A DNA stretch of 64,000 nt from an uncultured Sphingomonadaceae bacterium (lineage in GTDB: Bacteria > Pseudomonadota > Alphaproteobacteria > Sphingomonadales > Sphingomonadaceae): assembly GCA_913060895.1 (NCBI GenBank), contig CAJXSN010000004.1:62001-126000 (forward strand), read 5' to 3'. A model generated the notes under the pieces. The model saw only the letters and a program-made list of their open reading frames with translations, was not told where the DNA came from and ran no database searches. Positions within the stretch are counted from its first letter, which is position 1. Each line of letters starts with the position of its first letter. Position numbers and translations under genes: made by a program. This document shows positions 1-8,275 of the stretch, in pieces.

Positions 1-26
1 GCTTGCTCGCAGCAGCCAGCAACCGC

Positions 27-1601
27 TTAGCGCATCAACCCGCCGATCAGATTGCGGACAAACCGCCCGGCCGTCGCCCCACCCAATGCCGTTGCAACAG
101 TGCCGGCTGCCGATGTCGCTGCACTGCGGGTGGGATTGGCGCGGCTTTTACGGCCCATGATCTTTGCCGCAAGGATCGTGGCAGCTGAACTTGCGGCAGC
201 GCCTGCTGCGGCCTTTCCTGCTTTCTCCCACAAGGATTTGGTTTTGCGAGGGCGCTTTGCGACTTCTTCCTTGCCCTTTTCCTCTACTTCCCTGGCGGTG
301 GCGGCGGCATCGACAACCTTTGCCGCCAGCACCTCCTCGGCGCTTTCGCGGTCGACTGCCTCGTCATATTTGCCGTCGACCGGGCTGATCGACTGGATAA
401 TTGCGCGCTCTTTTTTGCTCACCGGCCCCAAGCGGCTGCGTGGGGGCTTCACCAAAGTCCGCTGGACCACCGACGGGGCGCCATCTTCCATCAGGGTAGA
501 TACCAGCGCCTCGCCCACTTTCAGCTCGGTAATCGCTTCCTCGACATCGAGATCGTCGTTGATCCGGAATGTCTCCGCTGCTGCCTTGATCGCGCGTTGA
601 TCGCGCGGGGTAAAGGCGCGCAGGGCGTGCTGGACGCGGTTGCCAAGCTGGCCGGCGATTTCTTCCGGAATATCGATCGGGTTCTGGGTGACGAAGAACA
701 CGCCCACGCCCTTGGAGCGGATCAGACGAACCACCTGCTCGATTGTGTCTTCCAGCGCTTTAGGCGCGTCATCGAACAGCAAATGCGCCTCGTCGAAGAA
801 AAAGACCAGTTTCGGTTTTTCCGGATCACCCACTTCAGGCAGCGTTTCGAACAGTTCGGACAGCAGCCAGAGCAGAAAAGTCGCATACAGCTTCGGACTG
901 CGCATCAATTTATCGGCGGCGAGCACGTTGATATAGCCGCGCCCCTTATCGTCGACCTGCAGAAAATCGTCGATCTCCAGCGCCGGCTCACCAAAGAACA
1001 GATCGGCTCCCTGGCTTTCGAAACTCAGCAACTGCCGCTGGATCGCGCCCACACTCTGCTTGCTGACATTGCCGTATTTGCCCGACAGTTCTTTTGCATT
1101 TTCCGACGCATAGGCGAGCATGGATTGCAGGTCGCCAAAGTCGAGCAACAGCAAACCGTTATCATCCGCATGGCGGAAGATAATTTGCAGCACGCCTTCC
1201 TGCGTATCGTTCAGGTCGAGCAACCGCGCGAGCAGCAGGGGGCCCATTTCCGACACCGTGGTGCGAATCGGGTGGCCTTGTTCACCATACAGATCCCAGA
1301 AAATCGCCGGATTGTCGGAATAGGCATAGTCATCCATGCCCAATTCCGCCGCTCGGCCCTCCAGCGTTTCCGCGTGTTTGAAGGCGGGCGATCCGGACAT
1401 GGATACGCCTGACAGATCACCTTTCACATCGGCGACGAACACCGGCACACCATGCGCGGAAAAGCTCTCGGCCATACCTTGCAAGGTAACAGTTTTGCCG
1501 GTGCCGGTGGCGCCTGCAATCAGACCGTGGCGATTGGCGCGGGAAAGATCGAGCGATTGGCGCTCACCCTTGGCGCTCAACCCGATAAAAATATCACCCA
1601 T
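27..1601 (-). CDS. HerA-like helicase / DUF853 family ATPase
   Basis: A 524-residue cytoplasmic ATPase of the HerA/FtsK-like superfamily (DUF853, YjgR type). The N-terminus carries a clear Walker A, GATGTGKT at residues 30-37, followed by a strand with the DVKGD motif. The Walker B region reads [15 protein letters not shown] in the middle of the protein, and an arginine-rich FVTQNP segment follows. The C-terminal 100 residues are Lys/Ala-rich and end in a Gly/Ala low-complexity tail. The length is normal for the family. It is divergent from pabB with a 47-bp gap that must hold both promoters. The cellular role of this family is poorly defined; HerA relatives pump or unwind DNA, often with nucleases, but no nuclease is adjacent here. 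Family assignment is firm, function is inference. Confidence 0.9.
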   Translation of the reverse strand: MGDIFIGLSAKGERQSLDLSRANRHGLIAGATGTGKTVTLQGMAESFSAHGVPVFVADVKGDLSGVSMSGSPAFKHAETLEGRAAELGMDDYAYSDNPAIFWDLYGEQGHPIRTTVSEMGPLLLARLLDLNDTQEGVLQIIFRHADDNGLLLLDFGDLQSMLAYASENAKELSGKYGNVSKQSVGAIQRQLLSFESQGADLFFGEPALEIDDFLQVDDKGRGYINVLAADKLMRSPKLYATFLLWLLSELFETLPEVGDPEKPKLVFFFDEAHLLFDDAPKALEDTIEQVVRLIRSKGVGVFFVTQNPIDIPEEIAGQLGNRVQHALRAFTPRDQRAIKAAAETFRINDDLDVEEAITELKVGEALVSTLMEDGAPSVVQRTLVKPPRSRLGPVSKKERAIIQSISPVDGKYDEAVDRESAEEVLAAKVVDAAATAREVEEKGKEEVAKRPRKTKSLWEKAGKAAAGAAASSAATILAAKIMGRKSRANPTRSAATSAAGTVATALGGATAGRFVRNLIGGLMR

Positions 1602-1648
1602 AGTGTTTCCCGTGCCCCGTTACTGTTTTCTTTTGCGCGGGCCGCTCT

Positions 1649-3487
1649 ATGGCAAACCCGATGGGAGAGCGCCAACCATTCGTATTGCTGGACGATGCCC
1701 GTCCACAGAAGACACATCCGCAGGGTGCTGCAGATGCGCAGCTGCTCACGTACCCGCGTGCGCTGTTTGTGGCGCATCAGCCTGAACTGGTTGCCGCGGT
1801 ACTGGAAGAGGCTCGCGCTTCGCAGGCGGCCAACGGCGGGACGCTGGCGGGATATATTGCATATGAGGCGGGGCTGGCTCTGGAGCCAAAACTGCAGCCG
1901 CTCGCCAAGGCACGCAGCGGCGCAGCCGGGCCGCTGGTATGGCTGGGCCTGTTCGAGAAAAGCAAATCGATTGCCGCTGATGTAGTGCCCGATTGGCTGG
2001 CGGGGCAAGGTGAAGGCAACGCTTCGCTGGGTCCGCTGGAACCCCAGGTATCACCCGGCGCCCACGGGGAAGCATTCGCCCGGCTTCAGGAAGCGATCTG
2101 CGCAGGTGATATTTATCAGGCAAATCTGACGTTGCCGCTGGCGGGTTCATATCGCGGTGATCCAATGGCGCTGTATGCCGCGCTGCGTCCGGCAGCGCAG
2201 GCCGGATACGGCGGAGTAATCTTTGACGGCAATGACTGGCTGCTGAGCCTGTCACCCGAGTTGTTCGTATCATTGAAAGACGGGACTGTCCGGGCCAAGC
2301 CGATGAAGGGTACACGGCCTCGTAGCGACGACCAAGAAACCGACCGCGCCTTGGCCGCAGAGCTGGAAACCTCCGATAAGGAGCGGGCCGAGAACCTGAT
2401 GATCGTAGACCTGATGCGCAACGACATCTCGCGCGTTTCGCAAGCGGGGACGGTCAGCGTGGAGGACCCGTTCAAGGTCGAGCATTATCCCAGCGTCCAC
2501 CAGATGGTGACGACGATAACCGCGCAGCTGGAAACAGGCCGCGACGTTTTCGATCTGGTTCGGGCGATATTCCCCTGCGGATCGATCACCGGCGCGCCGA
2601 AAATACGCGCGATGGAGCTGATCGACGAGGTCGAGCGTGATGCCCGCGGGCCCTATTGCGGGGCGATCGGGCGGATCGATGAAAGCGGAGACGCAGCGTT
2701 CAATGTGGCAATCCGCACGCTGCGATTGTCTCCGATAGAAAACGGACAGGGTCGCGCCGTACTGGGTGTGGGCGCCGGAATCGTCGCCGATAGCGAAGCA
2801 CTGCCCGAATGGCGCGAATCGCTTTTGAAGGCAGGATTTGCCCGCGCTTCTTCCAGCCCTTCGAGTGCGGCAGGCTTCGATCTGATCGAGACGATGCATT
2901 TCGATCCCGATCAGGGTATCGCGTTGCTGGAACGCCATCTGGAACGGATCAAGGCAAGCGCCGCCGAACTGGGTTTCGCTTTCGACCGGCACGAAAGCCG
3001 CAACCGCATCCAGTCGCTGTGTTTCGATCTGGAGGCGGCAGCAAAAGTTCGGCTGCTGGCATCCCGTTCGGGCGAAATTGCGCTGGAAGCGGGGATCTTA
3101 CCGGAACCGCCGACAGCACCGCTCAAATGCATTATCCTGCCCCTGCCGGTCGACACCGGCGACTGGAGGCTGCGCCACAAGACGACCGATCGCGGCTTTT
3201 ACGAAGACGCGCGGTCAGCAGCACTGGAAGCTGGCGCCGACGAAGCGCTGTTTATTCGCGATGACGGCCTGCTGACCGAAGGCACTCGGACCAGCCTGTT
3301 TGTGGAGCAGGAAGAACGCCTCGCCACACCGCCGCTATCGCTGGGCCTGTTGCCCGGTGTCCAGCGCGAGCAAATGCTGGCCGATGGCAAGGCCGTTGAG
3401 CGCGAACTGCGCGTTTCCGATCTCGAAAATGGCTTCCTGCTCGGCAATGCCGTACGCAGGCTGATGCACGCGGAGCTAATGACATGA
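1649..3487 (+). CDS. pabB: Fused aminodeoxychorismate synthase component I / aminodeoxychorismate lyase (PabB-PabC)
   Basis: A 612-residue fusion of two folate-pathway enzymes. Residues about 120-400 form a chorismate-binding PabB domain with the PMKGTRPR motif (Lys220, the PabB-type nucleophilic lysine), the DLMRNDISR stretch and the FPCGSITGAPK segment. Residues about 410-612 form a class IV aminotransferase-like PabC domain whose PLP lysine is probably K511 in RHKTTDR, with an EGTRTSLFV motif after it. PabB makes 4-amino-4-deoxychorismate from chorismate and ammonia; PabC eliminates pyruvate to give p-aminobenzoate. A glutaminase (PabA) is not in the window. A second in-frame ATG at 1661 is an alternative start. 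The stop overlaps the next gene by 4 bp (ATGA), implying translational coupling. Confidence 0.93.
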   Translation: MANPMGERQPFVLLDDARPQKTHPQGAADAQLLTYPRALFVAHQPELVAAVLEEARASQAANGGTLAGYIAYEAGLALEPKLQPLAKARSGAAGPLVWLGLFEKSKSIAADVVPDWLAGQGEGNASLGPLEPQVSPGAHGEAFARLQEAICAGDIYQANLTLPLAGSYRGDPMALYAALRPAAQAGYGGVIFDGNDWLLSLSPELFVSLKDGTVRAKPMKGTRPRSDDQETDRALAAELETSDKERAENLMIVDLMRNDISRVSQAGTVSVEDPFKVEHYPSVHQMVTTITAQLETGRDVFDLVRAIFPCGSITGAPKIRAMELIDEVERDARGPYCGAIGRIDESGDAAFNVAIRTLRLSPIENGQGRAVLGVGAGIVADSEALPEWRESLLKAGFARASSSPSSAAGFDLIETMHFDPDQGIALLERHLERIKASAAELGFAFDRHESRNRIQSLCFDLEAAAKVRLLASRSGEIALEAGILPEPPTAPLKCIILPLPVDTGDWRLRHKTTDRGFYEDARSAALEAGADEALFIRDDGLLTEGTRTSLFVEQEERLATPPLSLGLLPGVQREQMLADGKAVERELRVSDLENGFLLGNAVRRLMHAELMT

Positions 3488-4182
3488 TCGAAATTTTGTT
3501 TGAAGACGGTGAAGCACTGGTGATCGACAAGCCTTCAGGCCTGTCGGTGGAACGCCCGCGCAAGGGTGGCCCTTCGTTGGAAGACCATATCGAACAATTG
3601 AAGATGGGCTTCCAGCGGCCGCCCGTTGCGGTCCATCGTCTGGACACCGATACCAGTGGCTGTCTGCTGCTGGCGCGCAATCCCAAGGCGCTGAAACGCT
3701 TTAACCGCGCGTTCGAGGAACGCCTTCCGCAGAAGACGTATCTCGGTATTCTGGCAGGGGTTCCGGCAGAACAAGAAGGTGTGATCGAACTGGCGCTGTC
3801 CAAGATCAGCAGCGCTGAGAAAGGCTGGCGTATGATCCCTGCGAAAAAGGGCAAGCCTGCCCTGACCCATTGGCGCCTGGTTCGCGAAGTGCCCGGTGGC
3901 GGCTCTTTGGTGGAATTCAAACCCGAAACGGGCCGCACCCATCAAATCCGGGTCCACGCCGCCTCCGGCCTTGGCTTCCCGTTGATTGGCGATCCGGTTT
4001 ACGGCGATGGCAAGGGTGCGCAGCGCACCATGCTCCACGCCAGTGCACTGGTGATCCCGCGCGGATCTGAAGAGGGTGGCAAGCCGGATATCGTCGCGCA
4101 CGCACCCATGCCCGACGACTTTGCCGCGCTGGCAAACGGTGCGCCTATCCCGGACAATACCCATATCGAAGCCGATGGATGA
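3484..4182 (+). CDS. RluA-family RNA pseudouridine synthase
   Basis: A 232-residue pseudouridine synthase of the RluA/RluC/RluD family that isomerises uridine in rRNA or tRNA. The catalytic signature HRLDTDTSG sits at residues 51-59, with Asp54 the expected nucleophile. The later GRTHQIRVHAASGLGFPLIGD region is the conserved C-terminal active-site segment. There is no N-terminal S4 domain, so it is a short RluA-like form rather than RluC/D; the exact target base cannot be read from sequence. The start overlaps the pabBC stop by 4 bp and the stop lies inside the start of arfB, so the three genes probably share one transcript. Confidence 0.9.
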   Translation: MIEILFEDGEALVIDKPSGLSVERPRKGGPSLEDHIEQLKMGFQRPPVAVHRLDTDTSGCLLLARNPKALKRFNRAFEERLPQKTYLGILAGVPAEQEGVIELALSKISSAEKGWRMIPAKKGKPALTHWRLVREVPGGGSLVEFKPETGRTHQIRVHAASGLGFPLIGDPVYGDGKGAQRTMLHASALVIPRGSEEGGKPDIVAHAPMPDDFAALANGAPIPDNTHIEADG

Positions 4183-4594
4183 TACGCTGATCTCCCGGGC
4201 CAACGCGCTGGCCGAGGAAAGCTTCGTCGCCGGCTCCGGCCCGGGCGGGCAGAACGCCAACAAGGTCGCGACCGAAGTGCAGCTCCGGGTGAATGCCTAC
4301 AAACTGCGGCTGCCCCCGCCTGTCTTCGCCCGTCTGCGGCATCTAGCAGGGAGCAAGTTGACCGCCAGCGGCGACATACTGATCGTTGCGCGTAGCCACC
4401 GGACACAGGATGCCAATCGAACCGAAGCCCGCGAAAAGCTGGCCGAACTTCTGGAAGAGGCGCACCGCCAGCCGAAGAAGCGTGCAAAAACCCGGCTTAA
4501 CCGGATCGGCAAGGTCAAGCGCCTGAAGGCCAAGAAAGCGCGCGGTGACGTGAAGGCCAAACGGGGGTCGGTGAAGCCCGGAGCTGACTGGTAG
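4175..4594 (+). CDS. arfB: Alternative ribosome-rescue factor ArfB (YaeJ/ICT1-like peptidyl-tRNA hydrolase)
   Basis: A 139-residue protein with the class I release-factor motif GSGPGGQ at residues 20-26 and a highly basic Lys/Arg-rich tail, the layout of ArfB. It enters stalled ribosomes with empty A-site mRNA channels through the tail and hydrolyses peptidyl-tRNA with the GGQ loop. No stop-codon-recognition domain is present, which separates it from PrfA/PrfB. The start ATG at 4175 overlaps the pseudouridine synthase stop by 8 bp. The same frame is open further upstream to 4076, but that part lies wholly inside the previous gene and adds residues not seen in ArfB. Confidence 0.92.
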   Translation: MDDTLISRANALAEESFVAGSGPGGQNANKVATEVQLRVNAYKLRLPPPVFARLRHLAGSKLTASGDILIVARSHRTQDANRTEAREKLAELLEEAHRQPKKRAKTRLNRIGKVKRLKAKKARGDVKAKRGSVKPGADW

Positions 4595-4743
4595 AGGTTG
4601 CTCTTTGCAGAAGGGCCGAAGCAGCCTTTTGCCTTGACTCATTTACAACCATGCGCCAATTGCGCGCCCTGAAAGGCGGCGTGCGTAAGCGCCGCCCGAT
4701 TTGTTTTGGCCAGATGGCCCATATGACTTTTTAGGAAACCACG

Positions 4744-4911
4744 ATGGCGAAGTCCGCAACCGTCAAGATCAAACTCGTCTCGACTGCCGACACGGGCTTC
4801 TATTACGTGACGAAAAAGAACCCGCGCAACATCACCGAGAAGATGGTGTTCAACAAATATGATCCCGTCGTGCGCAAGCATGTCGAGTTCAAGGAAGCCA
4901 AGATCAAGTAG
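4744..4911 (+). CDS. rpmG: 50S ribosomal protein L33
   Basis: A 55-residue basic protein beginning [20 protein letters not shown] and ending in EAKIK, matching bacterial L33 of the cysteine-free type. It is a component of the large ribosomal subunit near the E site. A purine-rich AGGAAACC stretch lies 5-12 bases before the ATG. The 150-bp upstream region has no gene; a TTGACT at 4634-4639 could be a -35 element but no convincing -10 partner was found. Gene length and sequence are normal. The lack of the CxxC pairs means it does not bind zinc, as in many alphaproteobacteria. Confidence 0.96.
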   Translation: MAKSATVKIKLVSTADTGFYYVTKKNPRNITEKMVFNKYDPVVRKHVEFKEAKIK

Positions 4912-4985
4912 GTTTCCTGAATGGTGGGAACGACCGCCAGTCAGTGACAGTTCACTGCTCCGACGCTACTCACCGGAGTATGAAC

Positions 4986-5642
4986 ATGAGAACCCTTATT
5001 GCCCGCCCTGCTGGTGTCGCTTTTGCTGCGGCTCTGGCTATCGGTTTGCCTGCTGCCACTCTGGTTGCGCCTCCAGCGCCGCTCGCTGCACAATCGGGAA
5101 AGCTCGACAGTGCGGTTGCTGCGCTGCGCGGTATTGCAACGATGCGAGCCGATTTCAGCCAGACGGATCGTCAGGGTCAGCGCATTGACGGTGTGATGAC
5201 CTTGAAGCGTCCAGGCAAGATTCGTTTCGAGTATGAAAAAGGCGTGCCCCTGCTGGTCGTATCCAACGGCAAATCGCTGACGTTGGTCGATTACGAAGTT
5301 AATCAGGTTCAGCGCTGGCCAATCAGCAACTCTCCGCTGGGCGCTTTGCTCGACCCCAGCCGTGATGTGAAGAAGTACGGCAAGCTGATGCCGACTTCCA
5401 ACAGCAATGTGATGAGCGTGGAAGTCCGCGATCCAAAGCGGCCGGAATTTGGCGTGATCACTCTGGTTTTCACTAAAGACTCCAGCGCCCCCGGCGGATG
5501 GGAATTGACCAATTGGGTCGCTCTTGATGCACAGAACAACCGCACGACCGTGCGGCTACGCAATCAGAAGTATGGCGTGTCCGTTTCAGACTCCGCGTTC
5601 ACCTATAAGGATCCGCGCAGAAGCACCCGTCGTAAGCGCTGA
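4986..5642 (+). CDS. lolA: Outer-membrane lipoprotein carrier protein LolA
   Basis: A 218-residue periplasmic chaperone that carries lipoproteins from the LolCDE transporter to the outer membrane. An N-terminal signal peptide (hydrophobic AGVAFAAALAIGLPAATLVA, then an APLAAQ cleavage region) precedes the LolA domain with FSQTDRQGQRIDGVMTLKRP and the PGKIRFEY strand typical of the family. I chose ATG 4986 because GGAG at 4974-4977 is 8 bases away; the ATG at 4980 would leave only 2 bases. The frame opens at 4944 but those residues look non-coding. The basic C-terminal tail is unremarkable. A small-RNA candidate begins about 90 bp downstream. Confidence 0.93.
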   Translation: MRTLIARPAGVAFAAALAIGLPAATLVAPPAPLAAQSGKLDSAVAALRGIATMRADFSQTDRQGQRIDGVMTLKRPGKIRFEYEKGVPLLVVSNGKSLTLVDYEVNQVQRWPISNSPLGALLDPSRDVKKYGKLMPTSNSNVMSVEVRDPKRPEFGVITLVFTKDSSAPGGWELTNWVALDAQNNRTTVRLRNQKYGVSVSDSAFTYKDPRRSTRRKR

Positions 5643-5730
5643 ACGGTTGAACCCTGAGGTGGCCGCCTGCTGCGACAATCTGCGACAGATCGTTCACCAA
5701 ACGGAAAGCGGGGAAGGCATATTACAGAAT

Positions 5731-5861
5731 TAACAAAGCGGCGGAGAGACGGGTTTCCCCCCTGTTGCCCTGTCTCTCGGACTGGCCGCTTTGTAACAAG
5801 CGTGACGAACGCTGAAAGAGAAACCCTCGCACCAATGCCCCCGGTGCGGGGGTTTTTTCTT
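5731..5861 (+). ncRNA. Putative SuhB/mmgR-type small regulatory RNA
   Basis: The 238 bp between lolA and the phosphatase hold no ORF but a chain of hairpins. The first pairs 5733-5742 with 5785-5794 (ACAAAGCGGC/GCCGCTTTGT, perfect) and, inside it, GAGAGAC 5744-5750 with GTCTCTC 5772-5778, presenting a pyrimidine-rich loop TTTCCCCCCTGTTGCCC that could pair with Shine-Dalgarno sequences. A short AGCGT/ACGCT hairpin follows. Last is a 10-bp stem (5824-5833 with 5843-5852) and six T, a canonical intrinsic terminator. TATTAC at 5720-5725 would place the 5' end near 5731. The design matches the alphaproteobacterial suhB/mmgR (alpha-r8) family, known in Sphingopyxis as an Hfq-dependent repressor; the family name is from memory and not searched. 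Confidence 0.6.
5824..5861 (+). terminator. Intrinsic terminator of the small RNA
   Basis: A 10-bp stem, CCCTCGCACC with GGTGCGGGGG (one G-T wobble), a 9-base loop and a TTTTTTCTT tract at 5853-5861. It ends plus-strand transcription before the convergent phosphatase gene, whose stop is 20 bp away. Confidence 0.85.
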
Positions 5862-5880
5862 CAGGGCTGCTGTTTGCCAG

Positions 5881-7323
5881 CTATTCTGCGCCGGGAGCGC
5901 CCCAGCCAAAGGCTGAGCGAATGATATGGAAGATGCGGTTCTGTTCTATCACGCCGCGAACGCCCTGTGCGCCCGGCCCTGAACCATACAAGGCCACATC
6001 CTCGCCCCCGTGGGTTTCAGAATCTGTAGGTATGGCTGCCTGTTGACGCGCCTGAAGCCCTGTTTCGGGAACTGCGCGCTCGCGAGAAATTGCGCCCGGC
6101 CCATTGCCATAGCCCAGCGTGGTGTAAGGTTTACCGTCCCGGGCCAGAACTAGACTTCCTTCACCTTTACCCGATTCGGGCGGCGCGACGACATGGCCCA
6201 AAATTGGATTGCCGCGCTGCGGGTATCCGGCGATGGTGAACACATGGCTGTGGTCGGCAGTCACCAGAATCAGCGTTTCTGCCGGATTGGTGTTGTCGAC
6301 AGCGTACTGAATGGCGCGGGCGAACTCGGCCGCTTCCTCCAGCGCGAACCCGGCCCGGCCCGCATGGTGCGCGTGATCGATCCGCCCGCCTTCGACCATC
6401 AAGTAATAGCCATCGGGATCAGCGCCCAGTCGCTTTACTGCTGCGGCCGTCATGTCCGTTAGCGTGGGCTCGATAGAGGCCGTCTCGCGCTCGGCCATGT
6501 AGGTCATGTGGCTGGCGGTAAAGAGGCCCAGTACTGGCATATCGCTGGACGCCGCATCGAGTTCGGAGGCACTGTGCACTACAGTGCCTCCGGTGCGCGT
6601 AGCCCACATGGCAGGCAGATCGGCATCGGCCACACTGCGCCATCCGCCAGTATTTTCACCGTAAAATGCAGCCTTACCGCCGCCAAGCGCAACATCGAAA
6701 TCGCTTTCGATCAATTGCAGCGCAATGTCGCGGCATTCAAAGCCAGCCTGCTTTTCCGGGAAAGCCGCATCCGCCTCCCAGTCACGGCTGTTGCTGCGGG
6801 CATAGACCGACGCAGGCGTCGCGTGGGTGAGGCGAGCAGTGCTGACGATTCCCAAAGCCAGCCCGCGCTGCGTAGCTTCTTCACCTAGCAGAGGCAGCGC
6901 ATGCTCTGCAGCGGTGCGGCAATCGGCCTTGTCCGCGCCCGGCCCGACGCCCAGCATCCCGATCCGGGTCTTCTCGCCCGAATGCATCGCAGTGGCGGTT
7001 CCAGCACTGTCCGGCACCTGCGCGTCGGTGTTGTAAGTTTTGACCAGCGCGACGTTATCGAACCGTTCGAACGGCAGGACATATTCTTCACCCGTCTGGC
7101 CCAGTTTCTGTCCTGCATAAATGCGCGCTGCGGTGATTGTGCTGATCCCCATTCCATCGCCGATGAACAGGATGACGTTTTTCGCACGTGGCTGAACTGG
7201 CGATTGCGCCGGGCTCAATGCACTCTGCATTTCCGGATCTTGACCGTAATAGTTCGTGGTCGAGGTGCAGGCGGCCATCGAGAGGGCAACGATCAACGTA
7301 ATGAAAGGACGAGTGTTTCGCAA
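5881..7323 (-). CDS. Alkaline phosphatase (PhoA family), putative lipoprotein
   Basis: A 480-residue phosphomonoesterase. The PhoA-family metal and nucleophile motifs are in order: FIGDGMG near residue 55, DSAGTATAMHSGEKT carrying the nucleophilic serine after the first Asp, GGRIDHAHHAG, and TADHSH. The N-terminus has a hydrophobic stretch ending in SMAAC with Cys19, so export and lipidation are likely, placing the enzyme at the periplasmic face. It hydrolyses phosphate esters to release phosphate. The gene is convergent with the small RNA and divergent from xthA across 113 bp. No Pho box could be recognised with confidence in that gap. Family assignment is firm; lipidation is inference. Confidence 0.92.
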   Translation of the reverse strand: MRNTRPFITLIVALSMAACTSTTNYYGQDPEMQSALSPAQSPVQPRAKNVILFIGDGMGISTITAARIYAGQKLGQTGEEYVLPFERFDNVALVKTYNTDAQVPDSAGTATAMHSGEKTRIGMLGVGPGADKADCRTAAEHALPLLGEEATQRGLALGIVSTARLTHATPASVYARSNSRDWEADAAFPEKQAGFECRDIALQLIESDFDVALGGGKAAFYGENTGGWRSVADADLPAMWATRTGGTVVHSASELDAASSDMPVLGLFTASHMTYMAERETASIEPTLTDMTAAAVKRLGADPDGYYLMVEGGRIDHAHHAGRAGFALEEAAEFARAIQYAVDNTNPAETLILVTADHSHVFTIAGYPQRGNPILGHVVAPPESGKGEGSLVLARDGKPYTTLGYGNGPGAISRERAVPETGLQARQQAAIPTDSETHGGEDVALYGSGPGAQGVRGVIEQNRIFHIIRSAFGWGAPGAE

Positions 7324-7436
7324 GGGAAGTCTCCTGTTTGATCGTACCCTACCCTATTGCCCTGCCTCCTTACGAGAGCGACAAACACCTTTCACACGCT
7401 TGCCGCAAGGCAGCGCGCGGCCTATCTGCCTGACCC

Positions 7437-8246
7437 ATGCTTTCCGTTACCACCTGGAACATCAACTCGGTCCGCCTGCGGATGCCGATTGTCGAAACGT
7501 TCATCACTTCACATGCTCCTGACATCCTGTGCCTGCAGGAGATCAAATGCCAGGAACACCAGTTTCCCTATGATGCATTCCGCGCGCTTGGATACGAGCA
7601 TTTCGCAGTGCATGGTCAGAAGGGGTATCACGGTGTCGCAACGGTCGGGAAAGTGCCTTTTACCGAGTATTCACGGCATGACTGGCAAGACAATGGCGAG
7701 GCGCGTCATGTCGGCGTTCAACTGAACAACGGGCCTGGCGCAAAGGGCGGCGCCGGAACTGTTATCGAGAACGTCTATGTCCCCGCTGGCGGCGATATTC
7801 CCGACCGCGAGCAGAACCCGAAATTCGGCCAGAAGCTTGATTTTCTGGAACGCATGACGCGCTGGGCCGAACGGATCGAGCAACCCACACTAATCGTGGG
7901 CGACTTCAACATCGCGCCACTGGAAAGCGACGTGTGGAGCCACAAGCAATTGCTAAAAGTCGTCAGCCACACACCGCTTGAAGTGGAGGTGCTGCAAGGC
8001 TTTATGGATGCACATGGCTGGAAAGACATCGGGCGCGAGCATATCGCTGCGCCTGAACGCTATTATTCCTGGTGGAGCTACCGGTCCAAGGACTGGCGCA
8101 AGGGCGATCGCGGACGTCGACTGGATCATATGTGGGCCAGTCCGCAGCTTGCTACACAAGCTACCGCTCACAGCGTGTATGAAGACGCGCGCGACTGGGA
8201 TAAGCCGAGCGACCATGTCCCGCTGACCACGGAGTTCGCCTTCTGA
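7437..8246 (+). CDS. xthA: Exodeoxyribonuclease III
   Basis: A 269-residue member of the endonuclease/exonuclease/phosphatase fold. Diagnostic segments are TTWNINSVRLR at the N-terminus, CLQEIKCQE (metal-binding Glu), VGDFNIAP (catalytic Asp/Asn) and the terminal SDHVPL His. It cleaves at AP sites and degrades DNA 3' to 5' in base excision repair. The length is normal. ribA follows 29 bp later in the same direction, an arrangement remembered from other sphingomonads. The ATG start gives the canonical N-terminus without extension. Confidence 0.95.
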   Translation: MLSVTTWNINSVRLRMPIVETFITSHAPDILCLQEIKCQEHQFPYDAFRALGYEHFAVHGQKGYHGVATVGKVPFTEYSRHDWQDNGEARHVGVQLNNGPGAKGGAGTVIENVYVPAGGDIPDREQNPKFGQKLDFLERMTRWAERIEQPTLIVGDFNIAPLESDVWSHKQLLKVVSHTPLEVEVLQGFMDAHGWKDIGREHIAAPERYYSWWSYRSKDWRKGDRGRRLDHMWASPQLATQATAHSVYEDARDWDKPSDHVPLTTEFAF

Positions 8247-8275
8247 GCATAGTTCTGCCCTCACCCGCAAGACGC

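Noticed and set aside
4942-4957. CAGTGA-CAGT-TCACTG hairpin between rpmG and lolA.
   Set aside because: Short 6-bp stem without T-tract; likely chance or weak attenuation, not annotated as terminator.
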